Source of the DNA: an uncultured Rhodospirillales bacterium
GTDB lineage: Bacteria > Pseudomonadota > Alphaproteobacteria > ATCC43930 > CGMCC-115725
Direction of reading: 5' to 3'
DNA length: 64,000 nt
Assembly: GCA_903828515.1 (NCBI GenBank)
Contig: CAIKMD010000006.1
Coordinates: 1 to 64,000 of the forward strand
Shown here: in pieces, positions 49,064-64,000 of the stretch
Numbering within the stretch: position 1 is the stretch's first letter
How the letters are laid out: each line of letters opens with the position of its first letter
Program-made: the position numbers and the translations under genes
Notes under the pieces: generated by a model
Told to the model about the DNA's origin: nothing
What the model saw: only the letters and a program-made list of their open reading frames with translations
Databases searched by the model: none

Positions 49064-50458
49064 ATGGCCGACAGCTACGACGTCATCGTGATCGGTTCGG
49101 GTCCGGGCGGCTATGTCGCGGCGATCCGCGCGGCACAGCTCGGGATGTCTGTTGCGTGTATCGACAAACGCGCGAGCCCTGGCGGCACCTGCCTCAATAT
49201 CGGCTGCATCCCGTCGAAGGCCTTGCTCGAATCCTCTCATAAATTCGAGGAAGCGGGTCACGCGCTGGCGGTTCACGGCATCAAGATGGGCAAGCCCGAA
49301 CTCGATCTGGCCGTCATGCTGGCGCGCAAGGACAAGGTCGTCGGCGAGAACACCAAGGGCGTCGAGTTTCTCTTCCGGAAAAACAAAGTCGATTTCGTCA
49401 AAGGCGCGGCGAAGATCACCGCGAAGAACAAGGTCGAGGTCGAGGGCAAGACCCTGACCGCGAACAAGGCGATAATCGTCGCCACCGGCTCCGACAGCGT
49501 CGGCCTGCCCGGCATGACGATCGACGAGAAGACCATCGTCAGTTCGACCGGCGCGCTGTCCTTGTCGGCGGTGCCGAAGCACCTCGTCGTCGTGGGCGGC
49601 GGCTATATCGGGCTCGAGATGGGTTCGGTGTGGAAGCGTTTGGGATCGCAAGTCACCGTGGTCGAATTCCTCGACCGCATCACCCCGACGATGGACATGG
49701 AAGTCGGCAAGGCCTTGCAGGCCTCGCTGACCAAACAGGGTTTCACCTTCCGCCTCTCGACCAAGGTCATGGGCGCGAAGAAGACGAAAGACGGCATCAC
49801 CCTCTCGCTCGATGCGGCGCAGGGCGGCAAGCCCGAGGAACTGGCTTGCGACGTCGTGCTGGTCTCGGTCGGTCGGCGTCCGTTTACCGACGGGCTCGGT
49901 CTCGAGACGGTCGGCGTCGCGCTCGACAACAAGGGCCGCATCACGGTCGATGCGAAATTCGCCACCAACGTGCCGGGCATCTATGCGATCGGCGACGTGA
50001 TCACCGGACCGATGCTGGCGCACAAGGCGTCGGAAGAAGGCGTCGTGCTGGTCGAAACACTCGCGGGCCAGAAACCGCATGTCGATTACGACGCCATCCC
50101 GGCAGTGATCTTCACCCATCCCGAAGTGGCCTCGGTCGGCAAGACCGAGGAAGAATTGAAGGCCGCGAACGTGGCCTATCGCGTCGGCAAGTTCCCGTTC
50201 ACCGCCAATGGCCGCGCGCGCGCGAATGCCGATACCGAGGGCTTCGTCAAAATCATCGCGGACACGGCGAGCGACAAAGTACTGGGCGTTCACATCATCG
50301 CGGCCGATGCCGGCACGATGATCGCGGAAGCGGCCCTGGCGATGGAATTTGGCGCCAGCGCCGAGGACATCGCGCGTACCGTCCACGCGCATCCGACGCT
50401 CAACGAGGCGGTCAAGGAAGCCGCCCTCGCCGTCGAAGGCCACCCGATCCATATCTGA
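49064..50458 (+). CDS. lpdA: dihydrolipoyl dehydrogenase
   Basis: VIVIGSGPGGYVAAIRAAQLGMSVACIDKRASPGGTCLNIGCIPSKALL. Confidence 0.97.
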   Translation: MADSYDVIVIGSGPGGYVAAIRAAQLGMSVACIDKRASPGGTCLNIGCIPSKALLESSHKFEEAGHALAVHGIKMGKPELDLAVMLARKDKVVGENTKGVEFLFRKNKVDFVKGAAKITAKNKVEVEGKTLTANKAIIVATGSDSVGLPGMTIDEKTIVSSTGALSLSAVPKHLVVVGGGYIGLEMGSVWKRLGSQVTVVEFLDRITPTMDMEVGKALQASLTKQGFTFRLSTKVMGAKKTKDGITLSLDAAQGGKPEELACDVVLVSVGRRPFTDGLGLETVGVALDNKGRITVDAKFATNVPGIYAIGDVITGPMLAHKASEEGVVLVETLAGQKPHVDYDAIPAVIFTHPEVASVGKTEEELKAANVAYRVGKFPFTANGRARANADTEGFVKIIADTASDKVLGVHIIAADAGTMIAEAALAMEFGASAEDIARTVHAHPTLNEAVKEAALAVEGHPIHI

Positions 50459-50467
50459 GCCGACGCC

Positions 50468-51682
50468 ATGAATGGCGAGGGCGTTGTGCAACAAAGTTTG
50501 CGCTCGTCCGCTTGGCTCGTCGCTCTGCTGATGCTGACCATGATGCTGGGTCTGCTCGGCACGGCGAGCTTTGCCGCGCTTCAGCCCGACTTCGCCGTGT
50601 TGTGGAATCTCACCAACACGGAGTCGGGATGGATCAACGGGATCTTCTTTGCCGGCTATGTCGCGGCGGTGCCGGCATTGGTCGGATCGACCGATCGCGT
50701 CGACCCGCGCAGCGTCTATCTGCTTTCGCTGATCGTCGGCGGCGCTGCGGCGCTGGGTTTTGCATTTCTCGCGCAAGGGTTCTGGACCGCGATGGTCTTT
50801 CGCACCCTCGCCGGGATCGGCGTTGCCGGCATTTATATGCCGGGTCTGAAACTTCTCACCGACCGCATCGACGGACGGGGTCAGCCGCGCGCGGTCGCGA
50901 TCTATACGACCGGATACAGTCTTTCGAGCGCGCTCTCGCTCGTCGCGACCACGGCAATCGCCGATCTCGCCAACTGGCAGACGGCGTTTGCCGCCGGCGG
51001 GATTGGCGGCGCGATCGGGTTCGTGCTGATCTGGCGCTGCGTCGCGCCGTCGCCGCCGAAACCGGGGCTCGCGCGGGCAGCCCTCGATTTCCGTCCGGTC
51101 ATTCGCAATCGTGCCGCGCTCGCGTTCATCCTGGCTTATGGCGGCCACAGTTTCGAGCTCTTCGCCTATCGCTCATGGCTGGTCGCCTATCTCGTCTATA
51201 TCGGTCTGGTCGATCACGACAGCGCGGGACTTGCCGTCGCGGGCTGGGTCGGCGCCGCCATTCAACTCGTCGGCATGGCGAGTAGTTTGTGGGGTGCCGA
51301 GATCGCGGCACGTGCCGACCGCCGCACGATCATTGGCCGGATCATGCTGTTCTCGTTCGTCGCGGCGACGGCGACCGGGTTCGGTTCCGTCCTGCCGCTG
51401 GTTGCCGTGGTGGGGCTTTGCCTGATCCACAATCTCGCCATCATGGGCGATTCGGCGGCGCTGACCGGTGGCGTCGTCATCGCCTCGGCGGTCGAAGAGC
51501 GTGGCGCGACGCTCGCGCTGCATACGATCTGCGGCTTCACCGGTGGTTTCCTCGGTCCGTTGGCCACCGGCATCGCACTCGACATCGGCGGTGGCGCGAC
51601 GAGTTATTGGGCCTGGGGCCTGGCTTTCATGACGATGGGCTTGGGGTCGGCGCTCGCCCGCATCGCCATCGCGCGAGTCTAG
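50468..51682 (+). CDS. MFS transporter
   Basis: 12-TM-like; AGIGVAGIYMPGLKLLTDRIDGRGQPRAVAIYTTGYSLSSALSLV. Confidence 0.9.
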   Translation: MNGEGVVQQSLRSSAWLVALLMLTMMLGLLGTASFAALQPDFAVLWNLTNTESGWINGIFFAGYVAAVPALVGSTDRVDPRSVYLLSLIVGGAAALGFAFLAQGFWTAMVFRTLAGIGVAGIYMPGLKLLTDRIDGRGQPRAVAIYTTGYSLSSALSLVATTAIADLANWQTAFAAGGIGGAIGFVLIWRCVAPSPPKPGLARAALDFRPVIRNRAALAFILAYGGHSFELFAYRSWLVAYLVYIGLVDHDSAGLAVAGWVGAAIQLVGMASSLWGAEIAARADRRTIIGRIMLFSFVAATATGFGSVLPLVAVVGLCLIHNLAIMGDSAALTGGVVIASAVEERGATLALHTICGFTGGFLGPLATGIALDIGGGATSYWAWGLAFMTMGLGSALARIAIARV

Positions 51683-52665
51683 TTCTTGGCGCGCGGATGC
51701 GCCTTGTCGTAGACCGCCAGTAACCGCGCCGAATCGACGGCGGTGTAACGCTGTGTCGTCGATAGGCTGGCATGGCCGAGCAATTCCTGAATCGCGCGCA
51801 GATCGGCGCCGCCGCCCAAGAGATGCGTCGCGAAACTGTGGCGCAACGCATGCGGTGTCGCGTGTTCGTCGAGCCCCAAGAGCGCGCGTAATTGCGCCAT
51901 CTGGCCCTGGACCTGACGCGGGTTGAGAACCTTGCCGCGCGTGCCGACGAAGAGTGGTCCGTCTTGCGTGAGTTCGTGCGGACAAGCTTCGATGTAATCG
52001 CTGACGGCTTCCGCGACCGCCGGCAGCACCGGCACCATGCGCGCCTTGTTACCCTTGCCGGTGATGGTGATGGCGCCAGGTTTCACGGGTGCTGCGCGGC
52101 GCGACAGCGACAATGCCTCGCCGATGCGCAAGCCGCCGCCATAGAGCAGCATGAAGATGGCAAGGTTGCGCTTGTTCTCCCATGGCCGCGACCCCAGCGT
52201 TGCCGCGAGTTCGAGCGCGTCGTCGGCTTCCTCGACGGTCAGGGCTTTCGGCACCGATTTCGGAATCTTCGGCGAGCGCACGGAGGCGAGCGCCGCGTTC
52301 TTCACCAGGTCGCGGCGATCGAGAAAGCGGAAGAAACCACGCAACACCGACATCGCGCGCGCTGATGAACTGCGTTTCAGATCGTCGCCGCTGCGCCGCG
52401 CCAGCCAGGCACGAAAATCGGCGGTGCTCAGGGTTTCGAGCATAGAGAGACCGGGCAACCCGCCCTGATGCTGTCCCAGAAAATCGAGGAACAGCGCGAG
52501 GTCGCGCCCATAGGCGGCGATGGTGTGCGGCGAGGAGCGTCGTTCGGAGGTCAGCCAGGATTGCCATGCGGCGATGGCGTCGAGCAGGTCGGGTTTGGCG
52601 GCGAAGCGCGACGACGCGATCGCCGCGGGACCGGCGGTGGCCTTCAGATCGGCAGGTCGAGCCAT
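51679..52665 (-). CDS. xerC: tyrosine recombinase XerC
   Basis: SPHTIAAYGRDLALFLDFL, LLYGGGLRIGEALSLS, PHALRHSFATHLLGGGADLRAIQELLGHASLSTTQRYT. Confidence 0.94.
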   Translation of the reverse strand: MARPADLKATAGPAAIASSRFAAKPDLLDAIAAWQSWLTSERRSSPHTIAAYGRDLALFLDFLGQHQGGLPGLSMLETLSTADFRAWLARRSGDDLKRSSSARAMSVLRGFFRFLDRRDLVKNAALASVRSPKIPKSVPKALTVEEADDALELAATLGSRPWENKRNLAIFMLLYGGGLRIGEALSLSRRAAPVKPGAITITGKGNKARMVPVLPAVAEAVSDYIEACPHELTQDGPLFVGTRGKVLNPRQVQGQMAQLRALLGLDEHATPHALRHSFATHLLGGGADLRAIQELLGHASLSTTQRYTAVDSARLLAVYDKAHPRAKN

Positions 52666-53423
52666 GCCGCGATGGTGATGCCGAGCGCGCGGGCGAGGAA
52701 CGAGATCAGTTCGGTGCCCTGGCCGGCCTGGAACTTACCGGCCTTGCGGGTGCCGATGCAGAGCAGACCGGGCGGCGCCTTCGGGCTGACCGGCAGGCGG
52801 ATCAATGCCGCCGAGCGCACCAGCCCGGCGCCGTCGCCGAACAACACGGGATCGGCATGCTCGTCGGATTGAAAGACGACATCGTGATCGGTGCCGAGCA
52901 GGGCGGCGACCGTGCCGGGTTCCAAAATCTGCACGCCGTGATGGGCGATGCGGGGTTTCACATGATTGGCGCTTGGACGCTCGACCGCGATGGTCACCAC
53001 ATCAGCGTCGATCAATGCCGCGAGATCGGTGGTGACGACCTGAATGAGCTGCTCGAAGGTCGAAGCGGCCATGATCGCCAGCACCGCGCCATGGACCCGC
53101 GCCTGGGCGGCAAGGTTGGCGCGGCTGGTCGAGATGAGGCTTTTCTGCTGCGCCTTCAGACGGGCCAGTTCGGCGCGCTGGTGCTGCACCATGAAATGCT
53201 GCATGTCGATCACGCGGTCGCCGCGATCGAGCTTCGGCGGGGTCAGCACGTCGAGCAGATCGGGATGCTCGATCAGGAAATCGGGATGGCGGCGCAGGAA
53301 AGTGGCGACCTGCTCGGCTGAGGGAACCGGTGCGGTGACCGCCGGTGCCGGCAACACGGCGGCGGGCGCCGTGGGACCGGTCACGAGCGGCGGCAACACG
53401 GGCTTGTCCTGCGGCAGATCCAT
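52644..53423 (-). CDS. DUF484 family protein
   Basis: VATFLRRHPDFLIEHPDLLDVLTPPKLDRGDRVIDMQHFMVQHQRAELARL; directly upstream of and overlapping xerC. Confidence 0.87.
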   Translation of the reverse strand: MDLPQDKPVLPPLVTGPTAPAAVLPAPAVTAPVPSAEQVATFLRRHPDFLIEHPDLLDVLTPPKLDRGDRVIDMQHFMVQHQRAELARLKAQQKSLISTSRANLAAQARVHGAVLAIMAASTFEQLIQVVTTDLAALIDADVVTIAVERPSANHVKPRIAHHGVQILEPGTVAALLGTDHDVVFQSDEHADPVLFGDGAGLVRSAALIRLPVSPKAPPGLLCIGTRKAGKFQAGQGTELISFLARALGITIAAWLDLPI

Positions 53424-53452
53424 AACCTTTTCCTGAACGACTCTCGTCTTTG

Positions 53453-54136
53453 CTATTCGGCGGCGACCTTCTCGCCGTCGGCCAAAATCGACTGCCCGGT
53501 CTTTTTCCAATCCGCGAGGAAGGTCGCGAGACCTTTCTCGGTCAGCGGATGCGCGAACATCTGGCGCAACACCGCCGGCGGCAAGGTTCCGACATGCGCG
53601 CCCATCCGGGCGGCCTCGGTCACATGCATCGGGCTGCGGATGGAGGCGACGAGGACCTCGGTCTTGAAATGGGGATAGTTGCGATAGATTTCCACGATCT
53701 CGCGAATGAGCTCCATGCCGCTCTGGCCGATATCGTCGAGTCGTCCGACGAAGGGCGAGATGAAGCTGGCGCCGGCCTTGGCCGCGAGGATCGCTTGCGC
53801 CGACGAAAAGCACAACGTCACGTTGACCATCGTGCCTTCGGAACTGAGCACCTTGCAGGCTTTCAGGCCGTCAGGCGTGAGCGGCACCTTGACCGTGACG
53901 TTCTTGGCGATCTTGGCGAGCTTGCGGCCTTCGGCGAGCATCGTCGCGGTATCGGTCGCGGTGACTTCGGCGCTGACCGGTCCCGGAACGACGGCGCAGA
54001 TTTCGCGCACCACGTCGAGGAATTGTCGTCCGGTCTTTGCGACCAGCGACGGGTTGGTGGTGACGCCGTCGACGAGGCCGGTTGCGGCCAGGTCGCGGAT
54101 TTCGGCGAGGTCGGCGGTATCGATAAAGAATTTCAT
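53453..54136 (-). CDS. transaldolase / fructose-6-phosphate aldolase-like
   Basis: [68 protein letters not shown]. Confidence 0.94.
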   Translation of the reverse strand: MKFFIDTADLAEIRDLAATGLVDGVTTNPSLVAKTGRQFLDVVREICAVVPGPVSAEVTATDTATMLAEGRKLAKIAKNVTVKVPLTPDGLKACKVLSSEGTMVNVTLCFSSAQAILAAKAGASFISPFVGRLDDIGQSGMELIREIVEIYRNYPHFKTEVLVASIRSPMHVTEAARMGAHVGTLPPAVLRQMFAHPLTEKGLATFLADWKKTGQSILADGEKVAAE

Positions 54137-54225
54137 GCGCGTGCCTCTGTTGCTCGCCTCTGTCGCGCCCACCCCTGTCGTCGACAAGTGGCGCATGAGG
54201 TGCTTTGGTCTTAAAAGTCTAGCCC

Positions 54226-56439
54226 ATGCCCGAGCGCCACGCCAGTTCTGCCGAGCCTGCGGAGCGACGCGTGAGCGTACTGCTGCCGCTGCCGCTTGCC
54301 GGCGCGTATGATTATCGCGTGCCGTCCGACATGAACGTGGCACTGGGCGATTTCGTTGCCGTGCCGCTGGGCCGCCGCAAGCTCACCGGCGTGGTGTGGG
54401 GCGATGCGTCGGGCGATGTCGCGCCGGGCAAGCTGAAAGAAATTGCCGAGCGTTTGCCGGCGCCGCCCTTGTCGGACGAATTGCGCCGCCTCGTGGATTG
54501 GGTCGCGAATTACACGCTGTCGCCGGCGGGCGCCGTGCTGCGCATGGCGATGAGCGTGCCCGATGCGCTGCTGCCGCCGCGTCCGATGACGGCCTATGGA
54601 TTGAGCGAAAAAGGCCGCGTCGCGCTTGACGATCTCTCGGTGATGACCAAAACGCGCGCGCGGGTGCTGCAGGTCGTCGCTGACGGCGCGCCCGAGCCCG
54701 CCGCCGATCTGGCGCGGCGGGCAGCGTCGAGCACGAGCGTGGTGCGCGCGCTGGCTGACGCGGGTTATCTCGCGATGATCGAGTTGCCGCGCCGCCTGCC
54801 GCCCGATGTGCCCGATTTTCGCCATGCCGGGCCGACCCTCTCGCCGGCGCAGACCGAGGCCGCGCGCGAATTGTGCGAGAAGGTCGATGCCGGCGGCTTC
54901 TCGGTCACGCTGCTCGACGGCGTCACCGGTTCGGGCAAGACCGAAGTTTATTTCGCCGCCATCGCCGCGTGTCTCGCCAAGGGCAAACAGGCGCTGGTGC
55001 TGTTGCCCGAGATCGCGCTCTCGGCGCAGTTCCTCGCGCGCTTCGGCGAACGCTTCGGCGCGCCGCCGGTGCTGTGGCACTCGGAACTCGGCCACGCGCA
55101 TCGCCGCGATAGCTGGCGCGATGTCGCCGAGGGCAAGGCGCCGGTCGTGGTCGGCGCGCGCTCGGCCCTGTTTCTGCCGTTCCCCGATCTCGGCCTCATC
55201 GTCATCGACGAGGAACAGGACGGTTCGTTCAAGCAGGAAGAAGGCGTGATCTATCACGCGCGCGACATGGGCGTGGTGCGCGCGTCGCTGGCGAAGATTC
55301 CGATCGCGCTGGTCTCGGCGACGCCGTCGCTCGAGACTCTCGTGAATATCGAGCAAGGCCGCTATCGCCGCCTGCACCTGCCGTCGCGCTTCGGCGTCGC
55401 GCGCTTGCCGGAAATCCGCATCGTTGACATGCGCGCCGAGCCGCCCGAGCGTCAGCGCTTTCTCTCGCCGCCTCTGGTGAAAGCGTTGACCGAAACGCTC
55501 GAAGCCGGCGAGCAGGCGATGCTCTTCCTCAATCGCCGCGGCTATGCGCCGCTGACCTTGTGCCGGACCTGCGGCCATCGGCTCGAATGTCCCAACTGCA
55601 CCGCCTGGCTCGTCGAGCATCGCCTGGCGGGACGGCTGCAATGTCATCACTGCGGCCATAGCGAGACGTTGCCGCCGCTTTGTCCCCATTGCGGCGACGC
55701 CAAGAGCTTCGTGCCCTGCGGTCCCGGCATCGAGCGTCTGTCCGAGGAAATGACCGCACGGTTTCCCGACGCAAGGCTCGGCGTGATGGCGTCCGACACG
55801 CTGACCGGTCCGCGTTCGGCCGAACAGCTCATCCGCGCGGTCGAGGATCACAGCGTCGACGTGCTGATCGGCACGCAAGTGGTGGCGAAGGGCCATCACT
55901 TCCCGTTGCTGACGCTGGTCGGCGTGGTCGACGCCGATCTCGGCCTCGAAGGCGGCGATCTGCGCGCGGCCGAACGCACCTTCCAGCTCCTGCATCAGGT
56001 CTCGGGCCGGGCCGGCCGCGCCGAGCGGCCGGGCATCGTCCTCATTCAGACCTGGATGCCCGATAACGGCGTGATTGCCGCGCTCAAGGCCGACGACCGC
56101 GACCGCTTTTTCGCGCTTGAGGCGGAAAGCCGCAAAGCCCATGGCATGCCGCCGTTCGGCCGGCTTGCCGCGCTGATCATTTCGGGGCCGGACGATTCGT
56201 CCGCCGACCTGGCCGGCCGGGCCTTTGCCCGCACCGCGCCGCATCTGCCGGGGGTCGAGACGCTGGGGCCGGCCCCGGCGCCGCTGCGCCTGCTGCGCGG
56301 TCGCCACCGAAGGCGTTTCCTGGTCAAGGCGCGCCGCGACATCAATCTGCAGGCCGTCTTACGCGAATGGCTCGGCCGGGTGAAAGTGCCGAACAGCGTC
56401 CGGATTCAGGTCGATATCGATCCCTATAGCTTCATGTGA
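54226..56439 (+). CDS. priA: primosomal protein N' (PriA helicase)
   Basis: [40 protein letters not shown], zinc motifs [31 protein letters not shown]. Confidence 0.97.
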   Translation: MPERHASSAEPAERRVSVLLPLPLAGAYDYRVPSDMNVALGDFVAVPLGRRKLTGVVWGDASGDVAPGKLKEIAERLPAPPLSDELRRLVDWVANYTLSPAGAVLRMAMSVPDALLPPRPMTAYGLSEKGRVALDDLSVMTKTRARVLQVVADGAPEPAADLARRAASSTSVVRALADAGYLAMIELPRRLPPDVPDFRHAGPTLSPAQTEAARELCEKVDAGGFSVTLLDGVTGSGKTEVYFAAIAACLAKGKQALVLLPEIALSAQFLARFGERFGAPPVLWHSELGHAHRRDSWRDVAEGKAPVVVGARSALFLPFPDLGLIVIDEEQDGSFKQEEGVIYHARDMGVVRASLAKIPIALVSATPSLETLVNIEQGRYRRLHLPSRFGVARLPEIRIVDMRAEPPERQRFLSPPLVKALTETLEAGEQAMLFLNRRGYAPLTLCRTCGHRLECPNCTAWLVEHRLAGRLQCHHCGHSETLPPLCPHCGDAKSFVPCGPGIERLSEEMTARFPDARLGVMASDTLTGPRSAEQLIRAVEDHSVDVLIGTQVVAKGHHFPLLTLVGVVDADLGLEGGDLRAAERTFQLLHQVSGRAGRAERPGIVLIQTWMPDNGVIAALKADDRDRFFALEAESRKAHGMPPFGRLAALIISGPDDSSADLAGRAFARTAPHLPGVETLGPAPAPLRLLRGRHRRRFLVKARRDINLQAVLREWLGRVKVPNSVRIQVDIDPYSFM

Positions 56440-56673
56440 GGGCGGCAGCCGGCGGCGACCCGAAAAGGCCCCGATTCTTCCGGGACTTACCCGGTTGTCG
56501 CAGGGCGCACGCGGCGGGTTGCGCCGCAGCGACGCCCGTGTTAGAAACCGCGCGCTTTCCGGGCGGCCCGCCGAGGGGGCCTCACGATCACGGTGGCCGC
56601 AAAGAAAGCAAGTCTTTTCAGGTACTTCCGGCGCAAACGCGCTTCGTCCCGGATTAACGAGGGCTCTTTCGAC

Positions 56674-58765
<2,092 letters not shown>

Positions 58766-58783
58766 GGGAACCGGCGCCCGGCC

Positions 58784-61097
<2,314 letters not shown>

Positions 61098-61102
61098 TCG
61101 CG

Positions 61103-61567
61103 ATGGCCGATAAGCTGCAATTCGAGCTCGTCTCGCCGGAGAAACTGCTGCTCTCCGAGCCGGTCGGCATGGTCGTCGTGCCGGGCACCGAAGGCAATTT
61201 TGGTGTCCTGCCGGGCCATGCTCTCTTCATCTCGACGGTGCGGCCCGGCGTCATCGACGTCTATGCGAACTGGCAGACCAACCAGCAGATCAGCGAACGC
61301 ATCTTCGTCTCGGGTGGCTTTGCCGAAGTGACGCCCGAACGCTGCACCGTGCTCGCCGACGAGGCCGTGCCGGTCTCGTCGCTCGATCGCGGCGCCGCGG
61401 AAGCGCAGGCCCGTACCGCCGAAGCGTTGGTGGCGACGCTGAAGGACCAGGTCGCGCGCGCCAACGGCGCCGAACGCGACGAGGCGGCAGCCAAGCTGCG
61501 CGCCGCCGAACGCCAACTGGCGGTCGCCAACGCCAAGCTCGCGGCGCTCGCCCAAACCACCCACTAA
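61103..61567 (+). CDS. atpC: F1F0 ATP synthase epsilon subunit
   Basis: LQFELVSPEKLLLSEPVGMVVVPGTEGNFGVLPGHA. Confidence 0.96.
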   Translation: MADKLQFELVSPEKLLLSEPVGMVVVPGTEGNFGVLPGHALFISTVRPGVIDVYANWQTNQQISERIFVSGGFAEVTPERCTVLADEAVPVSSLDRGAAEAQARTAEALVATLKDQVARANGAERDEAAAKLRAAERQLAVANAKLAALAQTTH

Positions 61568-61639
61568 AGCCGGCCCCGCTTGACGGGGTAAGCCGCCTGC
61601 CTATGCTTTCCGCGAGGGACGGATAGCCGGAGCGGAATC

Positions 61640-62869
61640 ATGGATGCATCGACGGCGACCAAATTCAACGTGGGCGGCGTGCTGCTGGATCAGCCGTTCA
61701 AGATCCGCCGCCTCTGCCATTTCGGCTTCAATCTCTACAAAATGACCGAGGGGCTGCATTTCTATCGCAACCTTCTCGGTTTCCGCATCACCGACATCAT
61801 GGATCAGACGCGCGGCGGCAAGGTCGCGATCCCCGATTCCTATAAGGAATTCGGCGACATCAACGGCTACTTCATGCGCTACGCGCACGATCACCACGCC
61901 TTCGTGCTCTATAACCACCGCTATCGCGCGGCGACCGACAAGTTCCACAAACCCGAAGTCACGATGAACCAGTTGACCTGGCAGGTGCAGAGCCTGCGCG
62001 AGACGGTCGACGGTTACGCGTGGTTCGCCGGGCGCGGGGAGACGGTGGTGCGCGCCGGGCGCGACATGCCGGGCTCGAACTGGCACGCCTATCTGATGGA
62101 TCCCGACCAGCATAAGAACGAAATCTGCTACGGCATGGAGCAGATCGGCTGGGACGGGCATTCGAAGCCGCGAATCATGGGCGAGCGCGCCTTTCACCAA
62201 TCGCCTTCATTGCCGCAGATCGCCGAATACACCGAGGTCAACGAGGCGGTCGCCAAGGGCACCGATCTCCTGTCGGGCTTCCGCGACGTCGAGGATTTCC
62301 CGCTGACCCACGATGTCGGCGGCGTGTTGCTGGCAAGGCCGTTCCGCATCGTGAAGCATGGGCCGGTCGGGCTCTTCGTTGAGGACATCGACGCCTCGCT
62401 CGCGTGGTATCGCGACGTGATGGGCTTCACGCTGACTGAAGAGACGATCTATCAGGGCCATCGCTGCCTCTTCCTGCGCAACGGCACCGAACATCATTCG
62501 CTCTCGCTGCTGCCGATCGCATTGCGGTCGGTGCTGGGCTTCCGGCCCGATTCGACCATCGCCAGCTTCGGCGTGCAGTTTGGCACGTATCAGCAATTGC
62601 TCGACGCGGCCGCGTTCCTCAAAAGCCACGGCGTCACGTTGCGCGAATTGCCGCCGGAACTGACGCCCGGCATGGATCACACCATCCTCGCGCACGATCC
62701 CGACGGCCATGCGGTGCAGCTTTACTGGAGCATGGAGCAGGTCGGCTGGGACGGAAAGCCACGCCCGGCTGCGTCGCGCCGCAAGATCGTGCAAGGCGCC
62801 TGGCCGAAAGCGCTGGAGGCGAATGCGGACTCTTACACGGGCGAACCGCTGCTGGGGCCGTGGGGCTGA
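61640..62869 (+). CDS. two-domain VOC (glyoxalase/extradiol dioxygenase-like) protein
   Basis: Two related halves: GGVLLDQPFKIRRLCHFGFNLYKMTEGLHFYRNLLGFRITD and GGVLLARPFRIVKHGPVGLFVEDIDASLAWYRDVMGFTLTE. Confidence 0.87.
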   Translation: MDASTATKFNVGGVLLDQPFKIRRLCHFGFNLYKMTEGLHFYRNLLGFRITDIMDQTRGGKVAIPDSYKEFGDINGYFMRYAHDHHAFVLYNHRYRAATDKFHKPEVTMNQLTWQVQSLRETVDGYAWFAGRGETVVRAGRDMPGSNWHAYLMDPDQHKNEICYGMEQIGWDGHSKPRIMGERAFHQSPSLPQIAEYTEVNEAVAKGTDLLSGFRDVEDFPLTHDVGGVLLARPFRIVKHGPVGLFVEDIDASLAWYRDVMGFTLTEETIYQGHRCLFLRNGTEHHSLSLLPIALRSVLGFRPDSTIASFGVQFGTYQQLLDAAAFLKSHGVTLRELPPELTPGMDHTILAHDPDGHAVQLYWSMEQVGWDGKPRPAASRRKIVQGAWPKALEANADSYTGEPLLGPWG

Positions 62870-62908
62870 CCGTCACGAAAGCGCAACCGGGCGCTCTATA
62901 ATTCGCCG

Positions 62909-63724
62909 ATGGCGCACTGGACCCTCGACGACATTCCGTGGACGACATTCGATCGCGCGAAACTCGATCCCGACATCGTGCGCCTGGTCAAAGCGGCGAG
63001 CCTCGTCGAACAGAACGGCGCGGATTACGCGCGCTATCTCCACGGCGTCTTTGCCGGCGATCCGGCCTTTCAGGCCGATGCCGCGCGTTGGGGCGAGGAA
63101 GAGATTCAGCACGGGCAGGCGCTCGGGCGCTGGGCGGAATTGGCCGATCGGGGCTTCGATCACGCGACGGCCTGCGCGCGTTTCACCGCCGGGTTCCGCG
63201 TCGATCTCGACGCGCAAACCTCCTTGCGCGGCTCGCGTTCGGGCGAACTGGTTGCGCGTTGCATCGTCGAGACCGGCACGAGTTCCTATTACACCGCGCT
63301 CGCCGAAGCATCCGCCGAGCCGGTGCTGAAAGCGATCTGCCGCAAGATCGCGGCTGACGAATTGCGCCACTACAAACTGTTCCTCACCCACCTCGAACGC
63401 TATCTCGCGTCGGAAGGATTGGGCTTCTGGGGCAGGCTCGGCGTGGCGCTCGGGCGGATTCGGGAATCAGAGGATGACGAACTCGCTTTCGCCTATCACG
63501 CCGCCAACGATGCGGATGCGATCTATGATCGTCGCCGCGCCAATCGTGCCTATGCGCGTCGTGCTTACGCGGTCTATCGCCGCCATCACGTCGAACGCGG
63601 GATGGCGATGATATTGAAAGCGGTTGGGCTGACGCCGAACGGCCGGCTCAATCGCGTGGCCACCGGTATCGCCTGGTGGGGCCTGCAACGCCGCGCCGCC
63701 AGCCTCGCGCGCGCGGCGGCTTAA
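62909..63724 (+). CDS. ferritin-like (diiron) domain protein
   Basis: GEEEIQHGQALGRWAEL and ADELRHYKLFLTHLERYL diiron-type E..H motifs. Confidence 0.78.
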   Translation: MAHWTLDDIPWTTFDRAKLDPDIVRLVKAASLVEQNGADYARYLHGVFAGDPAFQADAARWGEEEIQHGQALGRWAELADRGFDHATACARFTAGFRVDLDAQTSLRGSRSGELVARCIVETGTSSYYTALAEASAEPVLKAICRKIAADELRHYKLFLTHLERYLASEGLGFWGRLGVALGRIRESEDDELAFAYHAANDADAIYDRRRANRAYARRAYAVYRRHHVERGMAMILKAVGLTPNGRLNRVATGIAWWGLQRRAASLARAAA

Positions 63725-64000
63725 GGCCGCAACAACGCGGCAAACTCCGCGAACACGTCCACATAAAGCGGCCGCTTGAACTCGACGATGCTGGCGAGCA
63801 AATCGTCGCGACCGATCCAGCGCCAGGCGTCGAATTCGGGTTCGTGCAGGTCGAGCCTGATGTCGCTGTCCTGGCCCAGAAACCGCATCGCGAACCATTT
63901 CTGGATCTGGCCGCGATAGCGTCCGCCCCACGCCTGGAGGTGCATGTCGCCGGGCAGTTCATAGGTCAGCCAGCGCGATGTCTCGGCGATGATTTCGGCG
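63721..64000 (-). CDS. rppH: RNA pyrophosphohydrolase (Nudix), C-terminal part, continues beyond window
   Basis: ...AEIIAETSRWLTYELPGDMHLQAWGGRYRGQIQKWFAMRFLGQDSDIRLD...EFDAWRWIGRDDLLASIVEFKRPLYVDVFAEFA. Frame stays open to the window edge. Confidence 0.9.
   Translation of the reverse strand, partial: AEIIAETSRWLTYELPGDMHLQAWGGRYRGQIQKWFAMRFLGQDSDIRLDLHEPEFDAWRWIGRDDLLASIVEFKRPLYVDVFAEFAALLRP

Noticed and set aside
46736-51148. 1470-aa minus-strand ORF
   Set aside because: Lies antisense to sucA-sucB-lpdA-MFS, with Arg/His/Asp-rich low-information translation; a GC-bias shadow frame.
54211-56307. 698-aa minus-strand ORF
   Set aside because: Antisense to priA; shadow ORF.

Overview
This 64 kb window is GC-rich chromosomal DNA that looks alphaproteobacterial (Rhodospirillales/Rhizobiales-like). 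Most of it is ordinary, densely packed core genome. I found no CRISPR array, transposase, phage module, rRNA or confident tRNA. From left to right: (1) ~1-12.8 kb is accessory: the 3' end of a porin, an NMT1/SsuA-type ABC uptake locus with three substrate-binding proteins for one permease/permease/ATPase set, a single-barrel MetE-like protein, a cytoplasmic Asp-box (BNR) propeller, an alpha/beta hydrolase, GntR and LuxR regulators and an LLM-class flavin oxidoreductase. (2) ~13-18 kb: apaG, folE, a lipoprotein, hslO, argF, argD. (3) ~18-26 kb: mixed genes including two small ORFans, a flavin monooxygenase, a SemiSWEET, an aldo/keto reductase, an ABC-2 permease, recX, an MscS-family channel and a LysE-type exporter. 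(4) ~25.9-33.4 kb: a sulfite-oxidase-like protein, glutathione peroxidase, a Gld-type ABC system (GldA/F/G-like plus DUF4340), a methyltransferase and a pirin. (5) ~34-64 kb: panB, hdeD-like, asd, a citE-like lyase, sdhCDAB, zapE, mdh, sucA-sucB-lpdA, MFS, xerC, DUF484, a transaldolase-like gene, priA, atpHAGDC, a two-domain VOC protein, a ferritin-like protein and a partial rppH. The best candidates for follow-up are the uptake/catabolic locus, the Gld/DUF4340 operon, a modular palindromic repeat whose two copies have each module inverted in place, a nested hairpin leader before sucA, and the absence of sucCD between mdh and sucA. I do not see strong evidence for a wholly new biological system. 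Assignments come from reading the translations by eye; no database search was run.
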